A DNA stretch of 60,431 bases. It comes from Clostridia bacterium (GTDB taxonomy: Bacteria > Bacillota > Clostridia > Lachnospirales > Lachnospiraceae). The position numbers and the translations under genes are program-made. The first letter of the stretch is position 1, and the number at the start of each line of letters is the position of its first letter. Location of the stretch: positions 1 to 60,431 of the forward strand of contig QKAS01000042.1 in assembly GCA_003246295.1 (NCBI GenBank), read 5' to 3'. The notes beneath the pieces were generated by a model, which did no database searches, was not told the origin of the DNA, and saw only the letters and a program-made list of their open reading frames with translations. Positions 53,495 through 60,431 of this stretch are shown here, in pieces.

Positions 53495-55036
53495 ATGAAC
53501 CAGCTTTTTGATGCAATCAATAATGTATTCCGTTTTGTAACACCCGTTTCAGATTTTTTCTGGGATTTCCCAACAAATCTGGACTGGTATGCTGCCATCC
53601 CGATTTTAGGAAATTTTTCTCTTGCAGTTCTTCTTTTAGTAGGATCAGGCATTTTCTTTACGTTTAAAACAGGTTTTATACAGGTAACACATTTTACAAA
53701 AGGAATTCGAATCTTAGCTAAGAAAAAAAGCAATGAAACCGGAATCTCTTCTCTGGCTGCCTTTTTGCTGAGTTCTGCCATGCGAGTTGGTCCTGGAAAT
53801 ATTCTGGGTGTAACTGGTGCGATCTCTGTCGGCGGTCCTGGCGCATTATTCTGGATGTGGATATCTGCATTTTTCGGAATGTCTACTGCCTATACTGAAG
53901 CAGTCCTTGCACAGATTTTCAAAGAAAAAAAAGAAAATGAATTTGTGGGTGGACTCCCCTTCTATGGAAAACGCTTACTGAAAAACAGTCTTGTTGCCGG
54001 AATTGCATTGTCTGTTATGTTTATCGTCTATGCCGTATGTTGTCTTCCCGCACAGGGCTTTAACGTTGTCAGTTCCGCACTTCAGATGATTACCATCGTA
54101 TCTGGTACATCTATTGAAAGCACCTCTGGCATTTCATACTTAACTGCAGCATTACTTATTCTCTTTACTGGATTTATTGCCTTCGGTGGAATTCGAAAAG
54201 TAACAAAAGTAACAGATCTTCTTGTACCGGTTATGGCAGTTGTTTATATCCTGACTGTTTTAATGCTGATTGTATTTAATCTGAGTTCTCTCCCTTACTT
54301 CTTTTCTGCTGTTTTTGGAGGCGCATTCCGAATGGAAGCAATCTTTGGCGGTACGCTTGGAACAATCATATCACAGGGAGTAAAACGTGGTCTGATGTCA
54401 AACGAAGCTGGCCAGGGCACGATAACAATGGCAGCTGGCGCAGCAAATAATGATCATCCATGTGAACAGGGTATTGTCCAGTCTGTTGGCGTATTCCTAG
54501 ATACCATTGTCATCTGTACTCTTACTGGATTTGTTGTTATCATGGCACATGTATGGACTACACCTCAATCTGAAGCCTGGTTTGCACTTGACAGACTACC
54601 ACGTTTTCTGGAATCTGCTGAAGTATTAAGTCCATCAAGTGGAGCCTTTCCCATTGTTTCATTTTTATTAACCTTATGCTTCTGCCTTTTTGCCTTTACT
54701 ACATTGATTGGAATGATCAGCTTTTCAGAAATCGCAGCGAATAGAATCAGTCAAAATCGTGGTTTTATTACTTTTGTAAGACTTCTCGGTGTTTTTATTA
54801 CAGCATTTGGTGTTCTGTGCTCTATGGCTGGCCTTAATCTCGGTAACCTTTGGGCAATTTCCGACTTGGGAAATATCCTGATTGTATTCGCAAATATTCC
54901 TCTTTTATATTTAGGATCAGCTTATGTATTCAAAGCAACAAAACATTACAAAAAAGACGACCAAACCCCTTTTACATCAGAAATCATTGGCACACAATGT
55001 CAATATTGGGATGAACGCGCTAACTCAAAAAAATAA
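53495..55036 (+). CDS. AGCS-family alanine/glycine:Na+ symporter
   Basis: Integral membrane importer of about 513 residues, 10-11 helices. Family marks: GSGIFFTFKTGFIQVTHF, ALFWMWISAFFGMSTAYTEAVLAQIF, and GVKRGLMSNEAGQGTITMAAGAA. The start is ATG 53495-53497 (GAGG 7 nt upstream); a longer frame begins at 53405 but its 30 extra residues are charged and lack a site. The AraC regulator is divergent. Ends in a terminator shared with the gene opposite. Confidence 0.92.
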   Translation: MNQLFDAINNVFRFVTPVSDFFWDFPTNLDWYAAIPILGNFSLAVLLLVGSGIFFTFKTGFIQVTHFTKGIRILAKKKSNETGISSLAAFLLSSAMRVGPGNILGVTGAISVGGPGALFWMWISAFFGMSTAYTEAVLAQIFKEKKENEFVGGLPFYGKRLLKNSLVAGIALSVMFIVYAVCCLPAQGFNVVSSALQMITIVSGTSIESTSGISYLTAALLILFTGFIAFGGIRKVTKVTDLLVPVMAVVYILTVLMLIVFNLSSLPYFFSAVFGGAFRMEAIFGGTLGTIISQGVKRGLMSNEAGQGTITMAAGAANNDHPCEQGIVQSVGVFLDTIVICTLTGFVVIMAHVWTTPQSEAWFALDRLPRFLESAEVLSPSSGAFPIVSFLLTLCFCLFAFTTLIGMISFSEIAANRISQNRGFITFVRLLGVFITAFGVLCSMAGLNLGNLWAISDLGNILIVFANIPLLYLGSAYVFKATKHYKKDDQTPFTSEIIGTQCQYWDERANSKK

Positions 55037-55042
55037 ATAAAT

Positions 55043-55099
55043 ACACCTCTTACGTCGCGAACAATTCATACTCGTTTCGACTGTGAGAGGTGTCTTTTT
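55043..55099. terminator. bidirectional terminator
   Basis: ACACCTCT (55043-55050) pairs with AGAGGTGT (55086-55093), with GTCG/CGAC inside; TTTTTC follows on plus, and A/T-rich TATTTATTTATTTTTTT on minus. Confidence 0.78.
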
Positions 55100-55150
55100 C
55101 ATTTATTTATGTTTTGTATTTTTGTCTTTCAAACAAAAGTATTCGATCTA

Positions 55151-57472
55151 TTAAGCTCTTTCAGTCTTCAGACAGCTCTTCTTTTTATTTCTCTTATCTG
55201 CATACAACACTTCATCTGCTTCTTTCAGGATATCTTTAAGATCAATATTAGGATAACAGATCAGTTCTTTAATCCCTACTGAGAGGTCGATAAAATAAGG
55301 TTTATCTTGATTGCTGTTCAACTTTTCCAGTTCTCTCTCCAGATTTATCTTGAAATTTGGTATCAAATTTGGTTCATCCACTATCGTAAATGCAATGAAC
55401 TCGTCTCCTCCAATCCTTCCCACTGCATCCTGGATCCTCAGGCTTTTTTTCAGAGCGTTCGCAATTCCTTTCAGTGAATAGTCTCCCTCCTGGTGTCCAA
55501 ATGTATCATTAATCTGCTTCAGGTTATCCATGTCTGCGTATATGACAGCAGCAAGACATCCCGTGTGATCTGCAATCTTATCTAACATAGACTCAAAAAC
55601 CCCGCGACGATTTAACAGCCCTGTCAGTTCATCAGAAATGGACAGATGATTCAGCAGATCATTTTTACGGCTGATTAATTCAAGACTTGCTTCCAGTCGT
55701 TTTTGCATTTTCATTTGTTCCCGTGTCAGATGAAGATATTTTAATGCTGTACCAATCTGAAGACTGATTGTATACGCAAAAGAAGCATCCTGAAGTTCTG
55801 CTTCGCAGAATAAAAGACCGTATTGTGTCTCATTTGCAAAAAGATTAAAATGCATTGCCATATATCGTTCCTGATCAATTCCCGCCTGTGCAATGCTTTC
55901 TTTTAAGGTTAAATAAGGTCTTTCATCCGTTTCATAGGAAACGATTCCATTTTGATCCTGCTTTGCTGCCAGATATACCTTATCAGGACAGATCCAATAT
56001 TTGTTATTAAAATTCACGATTGGCTCTTTAAATAAAAAAATATATGCTCTCTTAAAATGCAACATTCGCATTTTATCTACAATCTGGTATAATGCCTCTT
56101 TTTCGTTTAGAGAATAGATCATGGCATCCTGAACAATATAGGTAGAATACCAGGCTTCCTTCTTATAACGTTTTACAAGTCTGCTGCTTTCGTTGTGCGC
56201 TGTTGTCCTTATCATCTGGCAAAAAGCAGTCGCAAGTCTTGAAAGCTCTTTTTGCAGAATATTATTTCTGGTTCTTTGAGAAACCTCTTCAAAAAAATAA
56301 CGAAATGCGTATTCCAGTTTATCCAGTGAAAAAAACTCAACATGCTCTTTTAACAATAAATATTGCAAAATTTGCATCAACTCATCTGATACATCCTGTC
56401 TTTTACTGTTACCAATAAATACATCTGCAACAATGTCAACAATATCATAAATTTTATGACACAGATGCATTCCTCTATCTTCAGATTCAGAATGATGAAA
56501 ACTCTCTCCAATTAAAAAGCTTTTCATGGACTGAATCCATTTCTTTTGATCTTCTTTTCTGTTATCGTCATGAATACCACTCGTTTTGCAAGGACACCCA
56601 CAAGACTCTCTCTCAACAAATTCAGAACCCAGAACTCTTGATCCACATGGTTTTCCATCAAGAATATCGATGGCCATCGACACAGCCTGATAACCAATCC
56701 TGTAAGGTTTCACTCTCACTGTTGTGAGCGGCGGCGATACAGACACTGCATTTGGAATATCATCAAACCCTGTAATTGCGATGTCACGTCCTATCACAAG
56801 ACCTCTTTTTTTACATTCCCGGTATGCACCAAGAGCCATCATATCGTTAGCAAAACAAATCGCTTCGGTGTCTGGATGGTTATCCAGAATACCTGCAACC
56901 ACTTCATCAGAATACTCTGTGAAATCTCCATACGCAATCATACCTTCTTCGATTGGAATCTTATATTTGGACATAACTGAAAGATAGACATCCAGTCTCT
57001 CTTTCGCATCGAAATTACTTTTTCTTCCGGTTACAAATGCAATTTTTTTATAACCATGGTCTTTGATCAAATGTTCCATACATTTTGTCAGACCCGTTCT
57101 ATTGTCAAGAACCACGCAAGTCTTATCAAATCCACGATCTTCCAACACAATGGATGGAATATTATTGAACTTGGCTAGAAATTCTTCTGCACGTTCTGAG
57201 CCAAGAAAATCTATCACAGTGCCTAACGAAATCAGTAGAAAGTCAATTTCTTCCTTTTCAACAAAGTCATACACAGTATTAAACTGATAGTCATAATCTT
57301 CTTTTGTTCCAAGAAGTCGCTTCTCATAGAATGATTTCGAATGCATACCAGGAAACACCAGGAGATTTGCATTAAAATCTCTTGCTGCACGATTCATTGA
57401 CTGTACAAGTTCATACGAATGTGGTGCCTCCAGATTCCCTGTTATGACACCAATATTTCTTCTCTTACTCAT
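55151..57472 (-). CDS. LacI-like ligand-sensor domain fused to a diguanylate cyclase (GGDEF)
   Basis: 773 residues, no signal peptide, no transmembrane helix and no DNA-binding headpiece. Residues 1-285 match the periplasmic-binding-protein fold of LacI regulators (NIGVITGNLEAPHSYELVQSM, AICFANDMMALGAYRECKKRG, IAITGFDDIP, PPLTTVRV). A cysteine knot CGCPC follows at 291-295, then about 300 helical/GAF-like residues with a coiled coil, and a GGDEF domain from 614 (DELTGLLNRRG). RIGGDEF (688-692) and the RxxD inhibition site five residues before are intact, so it should make c-di-GMP. The ligand is probably a sugar or nucleoside inside the cell. Palindromes flank its promoter. Confidence 0.92.
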   Translation of the reverse strand: MSKRRNIGVITGNLEAPHSYELVQSMNRAARDFNANLLVFPGMHSKSFYEKRLLGTKEDYDYQFNTVYDFVEKEEIDFLLISLGTVIDFLGSERAEEFLAKFNNIPSIVLEDRGFDKTCVVLDNRTGLTKCMEHLIKDHGYKKIAFVTGRKSNFDAKERLDVYLSVMSKYKIPIEEGMIAYGDFTEYSDEVVAGILDNHPDTEAICFANDMMALGAYRECKKRGLVIGRDIAITGFDDIPNAVSVSPPLTTVRVKPYRIGYQAVSMAIDILDGKPCGSRVLGSEFVERESCGCPCKTSGIHDDNRKEDQKKWIQSMKSFLIGESFHHSESEDRGMHLCHKIYDIVDIVADVFIGNSKRQDVSDELMQILQYLLLKEHVEFFSLDKLEYAFRYFFEEVSQRTRNNILQKELSRLATAFCQMIRTTAHNESSRLVKRYKKEAWYSTYIVQDAMIYSLNEKEALYQIVDKMRMLHFKRAYIFLFKEPIVNFNNKYWICPDKVYLAAKQDQNGIVSYETDERPYLTLKESIAQAGIDQERYMAMHFNLFANETQYGLLFCEAELQDASFAYTISLQIGTALKYLHLTREQMKMQKRLEASLELISRKNDLLNHLSISDELTGLLNRRGVFESMLDKIADHTGCLAAVIYADMDNLKQINDTFGHQEGDYSLKGIANALKKSLRIQDAVGRIGGDEFIAFTIVDEPNLIPNFKINLERELEKLNSNQDKPYFIDLSVGIKELICYPNIDLKDILKEADEVLYADKRNKKKSCLKTERA

Positions 57473-57496
57473 GACATAACCCTCAATTAAAAGCAG

Positions 57497-57578
57497 GTAG
57501 TTTAAACTACTAGTAAATTAGTACTATACAAGCACATATTATAACTCTTTTTTGTCGAAACGTCCAGTTTATAAACTG
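57497..57578 (-). promoter_or_regulatory. promoter of the LacI-GGDEF gene flanked by two related palindromes
   Basis: TGGACG (57561-57566), 17-bp spacer, TATAAT (57538-57543). Perfect palindromes GTAGTTTAAACTAC (57497-57510, in the leader) and CAGTTTATAAACTG (57565-57578, on the -35) share AGTTTA...AAACT and have centres 68 bp apart. Confidence 0.6.
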
Positions 57579-57632
57579 ATGATAATATTTTTTTGGTAAT
57601 ATTTCACATTTCTTTATCAGATTTCTTTCATA

Positions 57633-57665
57633 AAAAACCGGTTTCTGTCATCGAAACCGGTTTTT
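57633..57665. terminator. rubrerythrin terminator
   Basis: 13-bp perfect stem AAAAACCGGTTTC (57633-57645) / GAAACCGGTTTTT (57653-57665), T-run on the minus strand; symmetrical, so it could also work on plus. Confidence 0.87.
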
Positions 57666-57710
57666 GTTCGTTATCATTCCATCTTTTTCTGGAGCGAATA
57701 TAAAATATAT

Positions 57711-58250
57711 TTAATAATTTTCTGCCTTGATTTCAAAATATGCCATTGGGTGCGCGCAAACCGGACAAACATCTGGCGCTTTTGGACCAATGTGTATATG
57801 TCCACAGTTATTACATTTCCATAACATTTCGCCATCCCTTGAAAATACAATACCTGTTTCCACATTTTCCAATAATTTTCTATAACGTGCTTCATGTTCT
57901 TTCTCAACAGCAGCAACACCTTCAAACAACTTAGCAATTGCTTCAAAACCTTCTTCTCTGGCATCTTTCGCAAAGTTTGCATACATATCTGTCCACTCGT
58001 AATGTTCGCCTTGTGCAGCATCTAAAAGGTTGGCTGATGAACTTCCTATTCCATCATGGAGTAATTTAAACCATAGCTTTGCATGTTCTCTCTCATTTTT
58101 TGCCGTCTCTTCAAAAATAGATGCAATCTGTTCAAAACCATCTTTTTTTGCTTTTGATGCATAATATGAGTACTTGTTATTTGCCATGGATTCTCCAGCA
58201 AATGCTTCTTTTAGGTTTGCTTCTGTTTTTGTTCCTTTTAAGTTTGACAT
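57711..58250 (-). CDS. rbr: rubrerythrin
   Basis: Cytoplasmic peroxide reductase of anaerobes, 179 residues. A four-helix diiron domain ([60 protein letters not shown]) carries the paired ExxH ligands; the C-terminal rubredoxin-like domain has Cys146, 149, 162 and 165. The start is ATG 58248-58250 with GGAGG 8 nt upstream. Single gene with its own promoter and terminator. Confidence 0.96.
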   Translation of the reverse strand: MSNLKGTKTEANLKEAFAGESMANNKYSYYASKAKKDGFEQIASIFEETAKNEREHAKLWFKLLHDGIGSSSANLLDAAQGEHYEWTDMYANFAKDAREEGFEAIAKLFEGVAAVEKEHEARYRKLLENVETGIVFSRDGEMLWKCNNCGHIHIGPKAPDVCPVCAHPMAYFEIKAENY

Positions 58251-58315
58251 GTCTTTCTCCTCCATCTTAATGATTTAATGTATTGATTCAAACGAACTTT
58301 CGGTCCGACAGTCAT

Positions 58316-58343
58316 ATTATAACACATGAACAAAGATCTTTGT
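58316..58343 (-). promoter_or_regulatory. rubrerythrin promoter with upstream palindrome
   Basis: Extended -10 TGTTATAAT (TATAAT at 58316-58321), no good -35. Just upstream is a perfect 14-bp palindrome ACAAAGATCTTTGT (58330-58343) in the -35 region, a possible activator or peroxide-repressor site. Confidence 0.55.
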
Positions 58344-58367
58344 AAGACAATGACACTAATTTTTAAG

Positions 58368-59342
58368 TTATTTGTTGTTTTTTCTATGTTCTTCAATCTC
58401 TCTTTTTAATTCTTCCAGAATAGCATTATATTTCTTAGACATCATTGTAGGGTTTCCCAGAATCAGATTACGCTTATGGAAATCCTTCAATATCCCTGTC
58501 TGTCTTCTTTTTTCAAGATGCGTATAAAAGCTTCCTTTCATTTCTGAAATCTCGTCTCTTATACTTTCAAGATATTCTGTTGGTTTTTCCTGTAATGCTC
58601 TTTTTAAGCTTCCTAATCTGTCTTCAATTCCTCTATACAAATCTTCGGTTTTTGGAAGGCTTACCTGTTTCAGGAACTCATTTTTCTCAAGTATTTGTTC
58701 TTTCTTGCTATTCAGACCGGCTGTAAATTCAGTTTTTGTATTATCCAGAACAGCAATCATAACATCCAGCCTTCTTTGCATTCGAATCATATCTTCTCTC
58801 GCATGCTCCATTCTTATCAGTACATCCCGCAAATCGAGTGCTGTTCTAAATGAAGTTGCTAAATCTGCTGCTATCATGATTGTCAATACGATTACCAAAA
58901 TCGTAAGAGCAGTATTATCTATGGCAAGTATCGTTTTTTCAACTGGTTGATGAAGATATCTTGTCATAAATATTGTTAGAAATCCCCATGCAATTGATGA
59001 GCTTAGACAAATATGTCCTTGAAAATTAAACTTCTGATTCGAATAATCCCAATACCTGACTTTGAATAAAGCTTCCATGCAAACACCAGTCACATATTCC
59101 AATGCGGTAGCACCAATAACACCCGCAATAAAAGTAAGAACTATATTGTCTGAAAATGGCATGGATACAAGCAACATTACAACGGCTCCACTTCCATACA
59201 ACGGAAGAAACGGACCTCTGATAAATCCTCTGTTTATAAATCTTTTTTTTCTGATGGAAACATAGGTTGACTCAAAACACCATCCAAAAAATGAATAAAA
59301 ATAAAAAAACATAAGCCATTGTAAAATAGAATATGCGAGCAT
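58368..59342 (-). CDS. putative ABC-transporter permease-like membrane protein (CmpB/PF06541 family)
   Basis: 324 residues: about five helices in the first 170 residues, with the family segments FFYFYSFFGWCFESTYVSIRKKRFINRGFIRGPFLPLYGSGA and ALEYVTGVCMEALFKVRYWDYS, then a cytoplasmic coiled-coil region (about 180-320). No ATPase partner adjoins it, so a transport role is not shown. It starts 10 nt after the GTPase gene and is probably co-transcribed. Confidence 0.85.
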   Translation of the reverse strand: MLAYSILQWLMFFYFYSFFGWCFESTYVSIRKKRFINRGFIRGPFLPLYGSGAVVMLLVSMPFSDNIVLTFIAGVIGATALEYVTGVCMEALFKVRYWDYSNQKFNFQGHICLSSSIAWGFLTIFMTRYLHQPVEKTILAIDNTALTILVIVLTIMIAADLATSFRTALDLRDVLIRMEHAREDMIRMQRRLDVMIAVLDNTKTEFTAGLNSKKEQILEKNEFLKQVSLPKTEDLYRGIEDRLGSLKRALQEKPTEYLESIRDEISEMKGSFYTHLEKRRQTGILKDFHKRNLILGNPTMMSKKYNAILEELKREIEEHRKNNK

Positions 59343-59352
59343 GCCCTACCTC

Positions 59353-60285
59353 CTAGATAAAATTTATGACTGCATCCTCAGGTGCCTTCACTTTTTTTAT
59401 TTCTTCCGCATACAAAACAGGACCTTCTCCACGATAATCAGCAAAATACTCTCGTTTTAATACCGCAGTCACTTCTATCCACTCTTTTGGGTTTAACGTA
59501 ACTGCCTGCTCTGAAACACAGGCAAATCCAAGAAATGCCATATCATCTGCGCAACAAGTCATAGCCATTCTTCCCGGGACAAAATAATCTTTTGGAAAAC
59601 TGGCTGGCTTTACAACAAAAGCCTTGAATCTGACTTTCTTGTTAATATAGCGTTCAATATGATCCAGTACATCCAAATACCAGACACCATATTGATGTCC
59701 TCCTAACTCAATCACAGGAGACTGCAAATTATAAGGCAATTCATCCTCCATGATCTGATTCATCTCACCCGTACTGTCTTCAAAAACAATTTCAGCACTT
59801 TGATTCATCGCTTTCACATTTCTTTTAAAACTGCTAAGATCAGCAATGCCATCGCATCTGTTAAAAATAATCATATCAGACTTTCTTAACATGTCTGCCA
59901 TTTTAGATCTCATATTACCTAAAAACATCTGAAACGTTGTGGCATCGATCATGGTAATCTGTTGTTGCAGCTCCCAGTTCTTTGGAAGTTTTAATTTTTT
60001 AAAATCCCACATTCCATTCCACTCTATAATAATTCTTTCTGGCATAAATGATTCTGCTATCTCATTAAGCCGTAAAGAATCCTGAAACTCAGCTTCATAA
60101 ACTTCCAGTTTCTCCGTTTTATAATCTGCTAAAAAATCTTCTTCGTACTCAGTTTCACCCTCTTCTGCAAGCAAAAGCAGTGTTTTCCCTTCACATTCAA
60201 AATAAGGTTGTGAAAGTGTGTATTGAATAAATTCTGTTTTTCCGCTGTCTAAGAACCCATTAATGATATAAACCGGAATCTTCAT
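59353..60285 (-). CDS. COG0523/CobW-like GTPase fused to a DUF1980-like C-terminal domain
   Basis: 310 residues. GTPase part: Walker A GFLDSGKT (10-17) and base-specificity NRCD (142-145); the usual metal-binding CxCC after the P-loop is absent. The C-terminal part (about 205-285; FKAFVVKPASFPKDYFVPGRMAMTCCADD) resembles the C-terminal domain of TIGR03943/DUF1980 proteins, which work with a DUF318-like permease; its Cys244-Cys245 pair may bind metal. A role in metal insertion or homeostasis is inferred. ATG has only a weak GAAAGA site and lies just after a hairpin. Confidence 0.82.
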   Translation of the reverse strand: MKIPVYIINGFLDSGKTEFIQYTLSQPYFECEGKTLLLLAEEGETEYEEDFLADYKTEKLEVYEAEFQDSLRLNEIAESFMPERIIIEWNGMWDFKKLKLPKNWELQQQITMIDATTFQMFLGNMRSKMADMLRKSDMIIFNRCDGIADLSSFKRNVKAMNQSAEIVFEDSTGEMNQIMEDELPYNLQSPVIELGGHQYGVWYLDVLDHIERYINKKVRFKAFVVKPASFPKDYFVPGRMAMTCCADDMAFLGFACVSEQAVTLNPKEWIEVTAVLKREYFADYRGEGPVLYAEEIKKVKAPEDAVINFI

Positions 60286-60295
60286 TCTTTCTTGT

Positions 60296-60322
60296 ATGAT
60301 ATTTATAGAAGTTAAATATCAT
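60296..60322. promoter_or_regulatory. inverted repeat just upstream of the GTPase gene
   Basis: ATGATATTTA (60296-60305) and TAAATATCAT (60313-60322), seven-base spacer. It could be a Fur/Zur-type operator or a leader hairpin close to the ribosome site. The rest of the window to 60431 shows no gene. Confidence 0.55.
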
Positions 60323-60431
60323 AATTCCTTTCTTTTATTATTGTGATTTATAATACATTCAGATGCTGTGGACTTTAGATTTTTTTCTGTAGTTCAACTA
60401 CTTTGTAGGAGTGTATTGCCACATCTCTATC

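Overview
The window is a low-GC chromosomal segment from a strictly anaerobic member of the Clostridia, most likely family Lachnospiraceae. The evidence is a SCIFF six-cysteine peptide with its radical-SAM maturase, a fused SecDF, two T-box leaders, a CIRCE-controlled groESL, an oxygen-independent HemZ-type enzyme, rubrerythrin, and GHKL/LytTR signalling proteins. Most genes lie on the minus strand in tightly packed operons with 4-nt ATGA/TTGA overlaps. I see no phage, insertion sequence, CRISPR array, rRNA or tRNA gene. Species cannot be fixed by reading alone.

Layout. 1-6960: a partial murE-like gene, then (minus strand) scfA-scfB-secDF-recJ with its own promoter and terminator. 6990-11060: a CNNM/HlyC membrane protein (plus), and an XRE regulator - LytTR response regulator - GHKL kinase operon with a 37-bp dyad over its promoter. 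11060-20465: a housekeeping operon read VOC protein, apt, relA, MBL hydrolase, hemZ, hisS, aspS, PPTase. 20529-22697: groESL with CIRCE and phased A-tracts upstream of the promoter. 22749-29564: a Trp T-box-controlled trpE-G-C-F-B-A operon lacking trpD, followed by a degenerate GGDEF protein. 29585-33050: ABC-F ATPase, PHP phosphoesterase and Cof-type HAD phosphatase (plus). 33055-40359: a small acidic protein, then pheA-DUF815 ATPase-ppx-ppk1-HAD (minus). 40471-44910: a DUF5050 protein (plus), folC, a MATE exporter with an operator-like dyad, and a PH-domain protein. 44935-46547: pyrB-pyrI behind a leader that encodes a 32-residue peptide and two U-tract hairpins. 46580-49177: a B12-binding sensor protein with a LolCD/MacB-like ABC exporter. 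49193-52387: a tryptophan-type ABC importer (TrpXYZ) under a second Trp T-box. 52407-60431: AraC regulator, AGCS symporter, a LacI-like sensor fused to a diguanylate cyclase, rubrerythrin, a CmpB-like membrane protein, and a COG0523 GTPase fused to a DUF1980-like domain.

How they work together. Two operons 20 kb apart, tryptophan synthesis and uptake, read the same signal (uncharged tRNA-Trp), both with a UGG specifier preceded by GAA. Amino-acid/translation stress is also represented by relA, hisS, aspS and pheA. Polyphosphate turnover is encoded as an operon with pheA and an AAA+ ATPase. The most unusual points are: the pyrBI leader, which resembles enterobacterial UTP-sensitive attenuation; a 21-bp hairpin inside the start of the PHP gene; an extra terminator-like hairpin inside the trp T-box leader; a B12-sensor protein without a DNA-binding domain tied to an ABC exporter; and several long dyads placed on promoters with no obvious local regulator.
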